A DNA stretch of 5,919 nt from Sulfurimonas sp. (GCA_026988735.1 JALSKR010000284.1:1-5919); one strand, 5' to 3'. Shown: positions 1-5,857, numbered from the stretch's first letter. A program made the numbers and translations. Notes: generated from the letters alone by a model not told the origin.

Positions 1-57
1 ACGAAAGAAATAGAAGATATTTGTATTGTAAAAAAAATAAATATCCCTAAAGATTAA
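1..57 (+). CDS. 3' end of the preceding cassette gene (18 codons)
   Basis: Frame 1 is open from the window edge and ends in TAA at 55-57, giving an 18-residue lysine- and isoleucine-rich tail that finishes ...NIPKD. The other two forward frames hit stops at 10-12 and 48-50. The stop lies 5 bases before the first attC site, which is the usual layout of an integron cassette: gene, then attC directly behind it. That context is the main reason to believe the frame. The tail is too short to identify a family, and no function is proposed. Confidence 0.5.
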   Translation, partial: TKEIEDICIVKKINIPKD

Positions 58-62
58 AACTT

Positions 63-131
63 GTCTAACAAATCATTGGAGAGAAATATTTGACCCTGCG
101 GCTCAAATATTTCTCAATTCAACCGTTGTAT
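63..131 (+). other. attC recombination site 1 (integron)
   Basis: The left R'' box is GTCTAAC (63-69), a perfect match to RYYYAAC. The right box is GTTGTAT (125-131), with G125|T126 as the expected cut. Between them is a perfect 13-bp stem, GAGAAATATTTGA (81-93) with TCAAATATTTCTC (103-115), around a 9-nt loop, CCCTGCGGC. TTG (76-78) can pair with CAA (120-122), leaving extra unpaired bases on the right arm like the extrahelical bases of known attC sites. The right end, ATTCAACCGTT, is nearly identical to that of the second site at 2105-2172. The site belongs to the upstream cassette. The TTGTAT after the cut belongs to the next one. Confidence 0.85.
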
Positions 132-140
132 AGAAAATTC

Positions 141-149
141 TGCTATAAT
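141..149 (+). promoter_or_regulatory. Cassette-borne extended -10 promoter
   Basis: TGCTATAAT (141-149) is a perfect extended -10 (TGN-TATAAT) 31 bases before the ATPase start. No convincing -35 box lies 16-18 bases upstream, as is common for extended -10 promoters. It lies inside the cassette, so the genes should not depend on an array promoter. TAAGG (166-170), 9 bases before the ATG at 180, is the likely ribosome binding site. Confidence 0.6.
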
Positions 150-179
150 TAAAACTTCAAATATTTAAGGTAAAAAAGT

Positions 180-1373
180 ATGGATGAAATTATAAAAGAA
201 GTAGAAATTAAAGGCTTTAAATCTATAAAAGAACAGACTTTAGATCTTGGTCAATTAAATATATTAATCGGGACCAATGGAGCAGGAAAAAGTAACTTTT
301 TAGAAGCCTTAGCTATGCTTTCTTCATCGGCTGAAGGTGGTATTGATTACAAAAAGCTTTCTTCTAAAGGTGCGAGACTTTCATCACCAGAAATTTTTAG
401 AAGTTCATTTAGAAATATCAATCGTAAAAAACATTTTGAATTAGCATTAAAGATTAAAAATTACAGTTATAATTTCAAACTCCACACAAATAAAAAATCT
501 TTATCTTATTTTTCTGAAAAATTATCAGAAAACAATAAAAAAATAGCTGGAAGATCTGGAGCAGGTGCAACATTATTTAATAAAACTATTCCTAAGCTAG
601 CACAAAATAAAAGTATTTTAAGTATTTTACAAAATTATGAAGGTGAACATAGCGATTTGTTAAATAAACTAGCAAAATTTTCTATTTTTTCTCCATCAAC
701 ACCTATTTTAAGAGGTGTTGCTAGTGATAATATTTTTGATGGTCCTCTAGGTTTATATGGTGGAGGATTAGCTACAGCTCTTTCCGATATATTAAAAAAT
801 AAAAATCGTGAGGAATTACAACGTTTTTTTCATTTGCTAGAATGGTTTCAATCTATAGGTATTACTGATCAAATCAATACAGAGATAGCTCCAGAAAAAA
901 GTATTTTAGGTAATATTTTAGTTACATATAAAGATAAATTTATGAAAACAAATTTTAATGATCTTTATGCATATGATGTCAGCGAAGGTGCCTTATATAT
1001 TTTATTTGTTTTAGTATTATTAATTCATGATGAAAGCCCCGATATATTTGCCATTGATAATATAGACAGTACATTAAATCCTGGTCTAGTTAGAGAATTA
1101 ATGAATCAAATTATTGATATTTTAGAAGAACATCCTGAAAAACAAATCTTTCTAACAACACACAACCCAACAACTCTGGATTCGATTGATTTATTTAATC
1201 CAAAACACAGATTGTTTGTTGTTTCTAGAAATGATATAGGAGAAACACAATTTACTAGGATTGAACCCCCTAAAAATATGACAAAAGAAAAATGGGAACA
1301 AACACATTTCGGTTTAAAATTATCCGAAATATGGCTATCTGGAGCTATCGGTGGATTGCCAAAAGGGTTCTAA
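180..1373 (+). CDS. AAA/ABC-type ATPase of a putative two-gene defence system
   Basis: A 397-aa soluble ATPase of the AAA_15/AAA_21 (OLD/RecF-like ABC) type. The N-terminus has the strand pattern EVEIKGFKSI followed by Walker A GTNGAGKS (31-38). Near the C-terminus are a degenerate ABC signature SEG (268-270), a Walker B strand IFAID ending at D293, and a switch histidine in TTHNP (H328). The protein ends with a GAIGGLPKGF tail, as I recall from related ATPases. The residue after the Walker B aspartate is N294, where the catalytic glutamate normally sits. The middle (about 60-260) is the variable lid or coiled region. The start at 180 has TAAGG 9 bases upstream. The stop overlaps the next start by one base (TAATG), so the two products are probably made together as a complex, as in OLD-like and PARIS systems where the ATPase senses infection and controls a TOPRIM nuclease. 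The family call is strong; the defence role is inferred from the pairing and the cassette context. Confidence 0.88.
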   Translation: MDEIIKEVEIKGFKSIKEQTLDLGQLNILIGTNGAGKSNFLEALAMLSSSAEGGIDYKKLSSKGARLSSPEIFRSSFRNINRKKHFELALKIKNYSYNFKLHTNKKSLSYFSEKLSENNKKIAGRSGAGATLFNKTIPKLAQNKSILSILQNYEGEHSDLLNKLAKFSIFSPSTPILRGVASDNIFDGPLGLYGGGLATALSDILKNKNREELQRFFHLLEWFQSIGITDQINTEIAPEKSILGNILVTYKDKFMKTNFNDLYAYDVSEGALYILFVLVLLIHDESPDIFAIDNIDSTLNPGLVRELMNQIIDILEEHPEKQIFLTTHNPTTLDSIDLFNPKHRLFVVSRNDIGETQFTRIEPPKNMTKEKWEQTHFGLKLSEIWLSGAIGGLPKGF

Positions 1374-2101
1374 TGATAAAAAAGTATTTACTGGTATGTG
1401 AAGGTCCAACTGATATATTAGTTATCAATGAAATAGCAAAAAAACTTTCTCAAACCGTTGACGAACAAATTAAAATTCAAGAGCTTTCTCCCCAACGAGA
1501 TGCCACAACAAGAAGATATCCTAATCATGGTTGGGAAGAAGTGAGACAGTGGTGTAGACTATATGGTAATTCTATTAATATAACATCAAATTCACTTGAA
1601 GCTTTAGCTGCTAAACATAAAAATTGGAGAACACAATTAGTATTATCTGGAGCAGAAGCAATTATTATTCAAATGGATACTGATATTGTTAATTATATTA
1701 CAGATTTAGCAATCTCTTATACTGGTACAACAAAACAAGCTAGAAAAAGATTTGCACAAAATGCTATTTTAAATTGGTTAGGTGAAAGTAGTTTACCTGA
1801 CACCATTTATTTATTACTTTCTACACAGTCAACTGAAACATGGTTACTTGCAACACATGAACGAACTGAAGAAGTTTTTTCCGAGTTATCAGATAACTTT
1901 GATTTTGAAAATATTGATAATGTTATTGAATTATTATGTAGTTTAAACTTTCAATATATTTGCTATGATGAAGGCAATCGAAAAAAACTTAGCAAAAGTA
2001 ACTATACACCATATGCTATGAAAATAATAGAAAATTTACAAAAAGTTAGAAATGAATGTGATGAAGCAGAAAGATTTTGTAGTTTTCTTGAAAGCACTTA
2101 A
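1373..2101 (+). CDS. TOPRIM-like putative effector partner of the ATPase
   Basis: A 242-aa protein. The start at 1373 is chosen because AAAAGGG (1361-1367) lies 5 bases upstream and the protein then begins directly with the conserved strand MIKKYLLVCEGPTD. A longer in-frame ORF from 1292 would only re-read the ATPase gene. Two TOPRIM metal motifs are visible: E10 in VCEGPTD, and D102/D104 in the hydrophobic strand IIIQMDTDI. Other notable blocks are SPQRDATTRRYPNHGW (39-54), TETWLLA (154-160), and a basic KKLSKSNYTPYA stretch near the C-terminus. The last two recall the endings of DUF4276- and RloB-like proteins. By analogy with PARIS AriB, RloB/AbiLii and the TOPRIM domain of Gabija GajA, it would be a metal-dependent nuclease released or activated by the ATPase. 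It is not clearly any one named family, so no symbol is given. It could also be a non-nucleolytic TOPRIM protein. Confidence 0.8.
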   Translation: MIKKYLLVCEGPTDILVINEIAKKLSQTVDEQIKIQELSPQRDATTRRYPNHGWEEVRQWCRLYGNSINITSNSLEALAAKHKNWRTQLVLSGAEAIIIQMDTDIVNYITDLAISYTGTTKQARKRFAQNAILNWLGESSLPDTIYLLLSTQSTETWLLATHERTEEVFSELSDNFDFENIDNVIELLCSLNFQYICYDEGNRKKLSKSNYTPYAMKIIENLQKVRNECDEAERFCSFLEST

Positions 2102-2104
2102 AAT

Positions 2105-2172
2105 ATACAACAAAATATAAGAACACAATAAATTACCTAGCGGAAATTTATGGTTCTATTCGACCGTTATAT
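2105..2172 (+). other. attC recombination site 2 (integron)
   Basis: The left box is ATACAAC (2105-2111), 3 bases after the TOPRIM stop. The right box is GTTATAT (2166-2172), cut after G2166. The inner stem pairs ATAAATT (2128-2134) with AATTTAT (2145-2151) and, beyond small bulges, GAAC (2121-2124) with GTTC (2153-2156). The loop ACCTAGCGGA resembles CCCTGCGGC in site 1. The right end ATTCGACCGTT differs from that of site 1 by one base, and both left ends continue AACAAA. The stem is less perfect than in site 1, but the box complementarity to the cassette start makes the call strong. Confidence 0.82.
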
Positions 2173-2203
2173 CCAAAAAGCCACATTATCTGGAAGTTTG
2201 AAT

Positions 2204-2371
2204 ATGCCTATTTCTAAAAATAAATTGGTAAAATGGATAATATGGGGTACAGATTATTTAGATTGGTATACATTTGATAATGTGAGTGATAATTCAGGAG
2301 GAGTTGAATTTAGAGCATTATTCGCTATGGAAACAAATAATAATGAAAAAAAGTGTGGGGTAGCTACTTAG
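2204..2371 (+). CDS. Small unknown ORF of the third cassette (55 aa), possibly truncated
   Basis: A 55-aa ORF beginning MPISKNKLVKW. The ATG at 2204 is preceded by GGAAG (2192-2196) with a 7-base spacer and lies 37 bases after the cassette start at 2167, a normal position for a cassette gene. An ATG in the same frame at 2150 is rejected because it lies inside attC 2. The protein is soluble, rich in aromatics and asparagine, with WIIWGTDYLDWYTF near its N-terminus. I do not recognise a family. No attC follows its stop. IS debris begins soon after, so the last residues (CGVAT) may come from inserted DNA and the gene may be cut short. Confidence 0.45.
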   Translation: MPISKNKLVKWIIWGTDYLDWYTFDNVSDNSGGVEFRALFAMETNNNEKKCGVAT

Positions 2372-2421
2372 CTCCTCCTTCGCTATAATGATATATGGAT
2401 TCTAAAAAAATACACATAAAA

Positions 2422-2534
2422 ATGAAATTTTAGTTACTGGAACAGATTATCCACGAACTTATCAAGAGTTTGTTACTATGTTTCCGAATGATAAAAACTG
2501 TAGAGATTTTTTGACCGTACACCCTTGTGCTTGA
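2422..2534 (+). pseudogene. IS1595-family transposase remnant (N-terminal fragment)
   Basis: The frame reads DYPRTYQEFVTMFPND then KNCRDFL (2445-2513). This matches the N-terminal pattern of IS1595-type transposases (YPRT..EF...F.....C..YL), which normally continues into a RWP.GF.CP.CG zinc-ribbon. Here the match stops after FL and the frame ends at TGA 2532-2534. The start is also broken: ATG 2422-2424 reads MKF then TAG, but one extra T in the run at 2428-2431 would join it to LVTGTDYPRT. The gene is therefore both frameshifted and cut off, with the catalytic domain missing. It is a relic of an insertion into the last cassette. Confidence 0.65.
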
Positions 2535-2556
2535 AAATTCACTTTTTAGGCTGAAA

Positions 2557-2584
2557 AAATAAGCATATATTTATATGTTTATTT
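2557..2584. terminator. AT-rich hairpin between convergent genes, possible bidirectional terminator
   Basis: AAATAAGCATATA (2557-2569) pairs with TATATGTTTATTT (2572-2584) through 12 Watson-Crick pairs and one G-T pair. The apparent loop is TT, so the top pairs would open. A-runs to the left and T-runs to the right would suit termination from either side, between the + strand cassettes and the - strand exporter operon. The stem has only one G-C pair, so it may be too weak to terminate. Confidence 0.3.
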
Positions 2585-2741
2585 CTGAACCTGTTTAACT
2601 CTCAGCACACTTAACAGATTTACGATAAATAATAAAATGAATTGGCATCTGCAACTGATATATACAAACAATTTAGCGAATATATTTCAAAAATAAAGTT
2701 TACAAACAGGCTCACACAAGATATAAAAAACTAAGTAGCAT
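2585..2741. other. Non-coding stretch at the array edge
   Basis: This interval joins the IS relic to the MATE stop codon. I see no gene, RNA or attC site in it. The only open stretch is about 32 codons (2638-2734) with no start codon and no recognisable similarity. Two RYYYAAC-like words (GTTTAAC and ACTTAAC, near 2592-2615) lack a matching right half. It is probably the scar between the cassette array and the chromosomal backbone. Confidence 0.4.
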
Positions 2742-4070
2742 TTAAACCTTTGTGTGTAGCCACTCTCTTTTTGAATAAAGATACCAGTAAATTATCCCTT
2801 TTATCAGTGTTTCTATATTCATAATAATAAAAATCACAACAACTCCATAGCCCATATGATAAGCTATGTATGATGGTATTACACGAAAGAGCCATAAGGA
2901 AGAAACATTGACTTTGAGTGTTGTTTTTGTAGCTCCCGCACCTCGAAGTGCCGCAGAATAAACAAACATAATTGCCAATGGAATCTGTGCCAGTCCTACT
3001 AAAATCAGGTATTTAGATGCAACCGCTATAGTCAGCGGATCTCTTGTAAAAAAGCTTACTAAAAATTCAGGAAAAAGTATCATAACAAGACCGACACTGC
3101 CCATAAAAACATAGGCAATTCTTCCGGATATTATGCCCATGTTATAGGCTTTGTCAAAATCTTTTTTTCCTATATTTTGCCCCACCAAAGCCATAGCGGC
3201 AATGGCAAAACCAAAGCCGGGCATAAAAGCTATTCCCTCTACCCGAAGCCCTACTTGATAGCCCGCAAGTTCTGCTGTTCCATACGCAGTTATAATCGAG
3301 ACAAAAACCAAAAAACTCATACTCGAAATACCACGGTCAAGGGCAGCACTCCACCCTACTTTTAAGACTCTTTTGACATCTTTTAGTCGTACAATCGGGA
3401 TAAAATCAAGACTGGAATTCATCTTTTTTATAAGTATATAATAAGCTGCCACATTAAAAATATAAGAGATGACTGTCGCAATAGCCGCACCTTCTATGCC
3501 CCGTGCTTCAAATCCAAAATGCCCAAATATCAGCACATAATTTAAAAAAGCGTTCAAAGCGGCAGAAAAAAGTTTGATATACAAAGAACTTTTGGTATCT
3601 CCTGCGGCACTGAGGGCATTATAAAGCAGATTATCCAAAAATATAACAACAATCCCAAGTGACAATATTTTAAAGTAGATACTCCCCTGCTCTACAACAG
3701 CGGAGGTCGCCCCCATCCAGCTGTAAAAATGTGTACTGCCAAAGTATCCGCCTATCGTTACAAAAAAAGCCAATAATATGGCAAGCAGAACAAGCGAAAA
3801 AAGGAGTGCCGAGGCTCTTTTTTTTCTCCCCTGTCCGATAAATCGTGAAATAAGCGCATTACCACCTATGACATAGAGCGTCATCAATACATTGATAATC
3901 ATCATAAACTGCATACTCATACCCACAGCCGCTAACGCCGCAACGCTTACAGTTCCCACCATAAGCATATCTATAAGCACCTGTAAAATATCTACAAGAT
4001 GTTTGAGTGCTGCAGGAAAGGCAAGAGAGAGTACTTTTTTAGTATCTTTTGAAATTATTTTTGAAAAAAT
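2742..4070 (-). CDS. MATE-family multidrug/cation antiporter, probable ATT start
   Basis: An inner-membrane exporter of the MATE (NorM/DinF-like) family, which expels cationic drugs or metabolites in exchange for Na+ or H+. The frame shows a series of hydrophobic segments consistent with 12 helices, and the family-typical first repeat, LIDMLMVGTVSVAALAAVG followed by GGNALISRFIGQG. The first conventional start, GTG at 3980, would give 412 aa and cut helix 1. Upstream in the same frame lies a typical MATE N-terminus, KKVLSLAFPAALKHLVDILQ, but no ATG, GTG or TTG occurs before the stop at 4115-4113. ATT at 4070-4068 has AAGAGG (4083-4078) 7 bases upstream. It would give 442 aa beginning (M)FSKIISK, the usual family length. 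That start overlaps the upstream gene by 16 nt. Last gene of a four-gene operon. Substrate unknown. Confidence 0.85.
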   Translation of the reverse strand: MFSKIISKDTKKVLSLAFPAALKHLVDILQVLIDMLMVGTVSVAALAAVGMSMQFMMIINVLMTLYVIGGNALISRFIGQGRKKRASALLFSLVLLAILLAFFVTIGGYFGSTHFYSWMGATSAVVEQGSIYFKILSLGIVVIFLDNLLYNALSAAGDTKSSLYIKLFSAALNAFLNYVLIFGHFGFEARGIEGAAIATVISYIFNVAAYYILIKKMNSSLDFIPIVRLKDVKRVLKVGWSAALDRGISSMSFLVFVSIITAYGTAELAGYQVGLRVEGIAFMPGFGFAIAAMALVGQNIGKKDFDKAYNMGIISGRIAYVFMGSVGLVMILFPEFLVSFFTRDPLTIAVASKYLILVGLAQIPLAIMFVYSAALRGAGATKTTLKVNVSSLWLFRVIPSYIAYHMGYGVVVIFIIMNIETLIKGIIYWYLYSKREWLHTKV

Positions 4071-4327
4071 TGTGCTACCTCTTGCATCGTTTCTATCAGT
4101 GCCTCTTTTGTATCAAACTCCAAAACTTTCTTATCTCTTTGGTTTTCTCCCGGTGGTGTATAATCAAATACCAGTACATAGTTTATGAGTTTTACCTTAT
4201 CACCATATAAGTCAAACCACTCCAAGCTCATTTCAGCGATTTCACCCTGCATATCAATCACAACCGCACCATACAGACGCGTCAGATTCTCTAAACTTAT
4301 ATCACCCTCTTTTGATTTATAAATCAT
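4055..4327 (-). CDS. Conserved-looking 90-aa soluble protein, function unknown
   Basis: A 90-aa protein with no signal peptide or membrane segment. It is acidic, alternating strands and helices, with WFDLYGDKVKLINYVLVFDY in the middle and a helical end (TKEALIETMQEVAQFF). I do not recognise a family. Its ATG overlaps the stop of the 81-aa gene (ATGA, 4 nt) and has GAGG 7 bases upstream (4338-4335). Its 3' end overlaps the likely MATE start. Tight coupling between two exporter genes argues that it is a real, co-translated gene, but its role in transport is not evident. Confidence 0.75.
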   Translation of the reverse strand: MIYKSKEGDISLENLTRLYGAVVIDMQGEIAEMSLEWFDLYGDKVKLINYVLVFDYTPPGENQRDKKVLEFDTKEALIETMQEVAQFFQK

Positions 4328-4569
4328 TCATCCGCCTCATTTAAACTTTTACGCATAACACCCTCTTTCATTTTCAAATATGCCAAAAACCCGAATATTG
4401 TACCTGTTACAATAAATCCTGCGCCAATCACATCCTCTTTTTGTACTGCCATTATTATCCAGCAAACATCAGCAAACAGGTAAACAATCACTGCCTGATA
4501 AATCTTTCCCTTATAGGTAAGATACGCACCGATGTTTAACAGTAAACCGCCCAGTATTGCAAAACTCAT
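4324..4569 (-). CDS. Small 81-aa integral membrane protein, function unknown
   Basis: Three hydrophobic stretches cover most of the protein: about 2-18 (FAILGGLLLNIGAYLTY), 26-43 (AVIVYLFADVCWIIMAV) and 48-66 (IGAGFIVTGTIFGFLAYL). A charged tail (KMKEGVMRKSLNEADE) follows. No signal peptide is needed; it should sit in the inner membrane. It recalls half-transporter folds such as SemiSWEET or PnuC-like segments in size and helix number, but no diagnostic motif is seen, so this is only a comparison. Its start overlaps the MFS stop and its stop overlaps the next start, both as ATGA, so all three are probably translated from one message. Confidence 0.78.
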   Translation of the reverse strand: MSFAILGGLLLNIGAYLTYKGKIYQAVIVYLFADVCWIIMAVQKEDVIGAGFIVTGTIFGFLAYLKMKEGVMRKSLNEADE

Positions 4570-5774
4570 AAGGAAATCTCTTTTATTTTTTGTGTTCGCA
4601 GCACATATTTATAGTAAATTGCACCTATAAAGAAACCACTGCCCATTATAGCTGTAATTAGCTCTAAAGAAAATGAATGTGTAGCCAAAAAACCAATCAT
4701 ATAAGAGGTAAAAGCAGCTGATGAAAGAAAAAGCATATCGTTATAGGCAACAATTCTTCCATAATATTTCGCATCTATATTCTTTTGTAAAAGCGTGTAA
4801 CTGTAGGACCACAAAGTAGTCGTAAAAAAACCTACAACTACACTGGCTGCAAGAGAAAGATAAAAATTGTGCATCACAAATGCCCACAGCCAGACAGCCA
4901 GACCTTGGGCTATAAATACATATATAAGTCTTTGATTGGTAATCCATTTGCCAATAATGACAGGGCCGATGACAAGTCCTACAGCACGGGCAGAGTGCAA
5001 AAGTCCAAGAGCCAGTGAAGCTGCAAGAATAGAAGCATAGTATTCATCTACCATCAAAGCCACCAGGGCATCAAATGCGGTCAAACCGACAAAAGAGTGG
5101 ATAAGCATCAAATGCAAAGCTTTTGGTTCTCTCTTAAGATAAACAAAAGTCTCTTTCATCATAAGGAAAATATTTTCTTCGATATGAAGCATTTCTATTT
5201 TTATTTCCGTTTTAAAAAGCAGTCCAAAAGCTATAACAAACATAAATGCATCAAGCAAAAAAGCGGTTTTAATACCAAACCAGTAGACCACAAAACCACT
5301 CACAGCCATTCCCAGTGTATAAGAGAGTGACCAGATAATGGAGTGCAGTTCGTTCGCACGCTGCAGTTTGCTTCCATGTAAAATTTTCGGCAAAAGTGAC
5401 ATCTCTGTTGTAAAATAAAAAGAAGCTGCCGCCATTTTAAAAAATATCAATACATATAAAAGTAACAAATCTGAAAGCCGGGTCACAAATATCAAAGAAA
5501 CCGTAGCAGTAATTTCAACCGCTATCAAAATCAACATCAGTTTTTTCGGACTCATTCTGTCAATAACAGGTCCGGAAAGCGGTGCCTGAATCACACCTGC
5601 CAAAAAATTCAACATTGCGACAAAACCGACAATGGAAGCCAATACATGTAACTCAATAAGCAGGGTATAAATAGCAACATTGGAAAACCAGGCACCGAAA
5701 TACGATATCAATTGTATAATGGAGAGTTGTCTGAATACTTTTTCTTCTCGTAATAATCTTATATATTCTTTCAT
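4566..5774 (-). CDS. MFS-type exporter, 402 aa
   Basis: A major facilitator superfamily permease of normal length with about 12 predicted membrane helices. After the first two helices comes SGPVIDRMSPKKLM (about 68-81), which fits the MFS loop 2-3 motif A (G...DR..rr). The N-terminus (LREEKVFRQLSIIQLISYFG) and overall layout resemble EntS-like and other MFS_3 drug or siderophore exporters, so export is more likely than uptake. The substrate cannot be read from sequence. It is the first gene of a - strand operon with two small genes and a MATE exporter. The ATG at 5774 has no clear Shine-Dalgarno, and the likely -10 lies only about 10 bases upstream, so the message may be nearly leaderless. 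No in-frame start exists close upstream. Confidence 0.88.
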   Translation of the reverse strand: MKEYIRLLREEKVFRQLSIIQLISYFGAWFSNVAIYTLLIELHVLASIVGFVAMLNFLAGVIQAPLSGPVIDRMSPKKLMLILIAVEITATVSLIFVTRLSDLLLLYVLIFFKMAAASFYFTTEMSLLPKILHGSKLQRANELHSIIWSLSYTLGMAVSGFVVYWFGIKTAFLLDAFMFVIAFGLLFKTEIKIEMLHIEENIFLMMKETFVYLKREPKALHLMLIHSFVGLTAFDALVALMVDEYYASILAASLALGLLHSARAVGLVIGPVIIGKWITNQRLIYVFIAQGLAVWLWAFVMHNFYLSLAASVVVGFFTTTLWSYSYTLLQKNIDAKYYGRIVAYNDMLFLSSAAFTSYMIGFLATHSFSLELITAIMGSGFFIGAIYYKYVLRTQKIKEISL

Positions 5775-5783
5775 AAACGCAAG

Positions 5784-5811
5784 ATTATCATAAAAATTTT
5801 AGAATAAACAA
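5784..5811 (-). promoter_or_regulatory. Putative housekeeping promoter of the exporter operon
   Basis: On the - strand, TTGTTT (5811-5806) and GATAAT (5789-5784) are separated by 16 bases. Transcription would begin close to 5777, 3-5 bases before the MFS ATG, in keeping with the missing ribosome binding site. The match is fair, but AT-rich DNA makes such words common. Confidence 0.4.
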
Positions 5812-5830
5812 AAAAAAATCAGATATTTTC

Positions 5831-5857
5831 TAAAGTTATTAAATACCTGGCCGATTT
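5831..5857 (+). promoter_or_regulatory. FliA (sigma-28) flagellar promoter
   Basis: TAAA (5831-5834), exactly 15 bases, then GCCGATTT (5850-5857). The sigma-28 consensus is TAAA-N15-GCCGATAA, so 10 of 12 positions match with perfect spacing. It points to the gene starting at 5894 and implies class-3 flagellar regulation. The leader would be about 30 bases. Confidence 0.75.

Larger units (their letters stand above)
126..2166 (+). mobile_element. Integron gene cassette with an ATPase/TOPRIM gene pair
   Basis: The unit runs from the cut in attC 1 (before T126) to the cut in attC 2 (after G2166), about 2.04 kb. The support is internal: in a circularised cassette the start must pair with the left box of its own attC, and here GTTGTAT (125-131) is the exact reverse complement of ATACAAC (2105-2111). 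The match runs one base further (A132 with T2104). The cassette holds two genes in the same direction as the array, plus its own promoter. Most cassettes carry a single ORF under 1 kb, so a two-gene, 2-kb cassette is large. No integrase gene or attI site lies in the window; from the attC orientation they would be to the left. Confidence 0.82.
2363..2739. repeat. 9-bp inverted pair flanking the IS debris
   Basis: GCTACTTAG (2363-2371) and CTAAGTAGC (2731-2739) are exact inverted copies that bracket the transposase remnant. The right copy ends 2 bases before the MATE stop. They could be the eroded ends of the IS. The match does not extend, the flanking 8-mers (GTGGGGTA and ATTTAAAC) are not duplicates, and a 9-bp pair is roughly expected by chance in a window this size. 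Weak call. Confidence 0.25.

Noticed and set aside
1292..1372. Longer start (1292) for the TOPRIM-like gene
   Set aside because: It would re-read the conserved C-terminus of the ATPase in another frame. The TAATG junction start at 1373 has AAAAGGG upstream and begins at the first TOPRIM strand.
2150..2203. Longer start (ATG 2150) for the 55-aa ORF
   Set aside because: It lies inside the attC 2 stem, before the cassette start at 2167, and has no ribosome binding site. ATG 2204 has GGAAG at the right distance.
2510..2522. GACCGTAC as the right end of a third attC
   Set aside because: It shares GACCGT with attC 2 but lacks GTT at the cut, follows in-frame transposase sequence, and has no paired left arm or ATATAAC box.
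2638..2734. Open stretch of about 32 codons on the + strand
   Set aside because: No start codon, a stop immediately upstream, and no recognisable similarity. Probably chance.
3177..5330. ORFs at 3177-3365 (+), 3892-4188 (+), 4741-4947 (-) and 5097-5330 (+)
   Set aside because: They overlap the transporter and small genes in other frames and have low-complexity translations without family features. They are shadows of the real genes.
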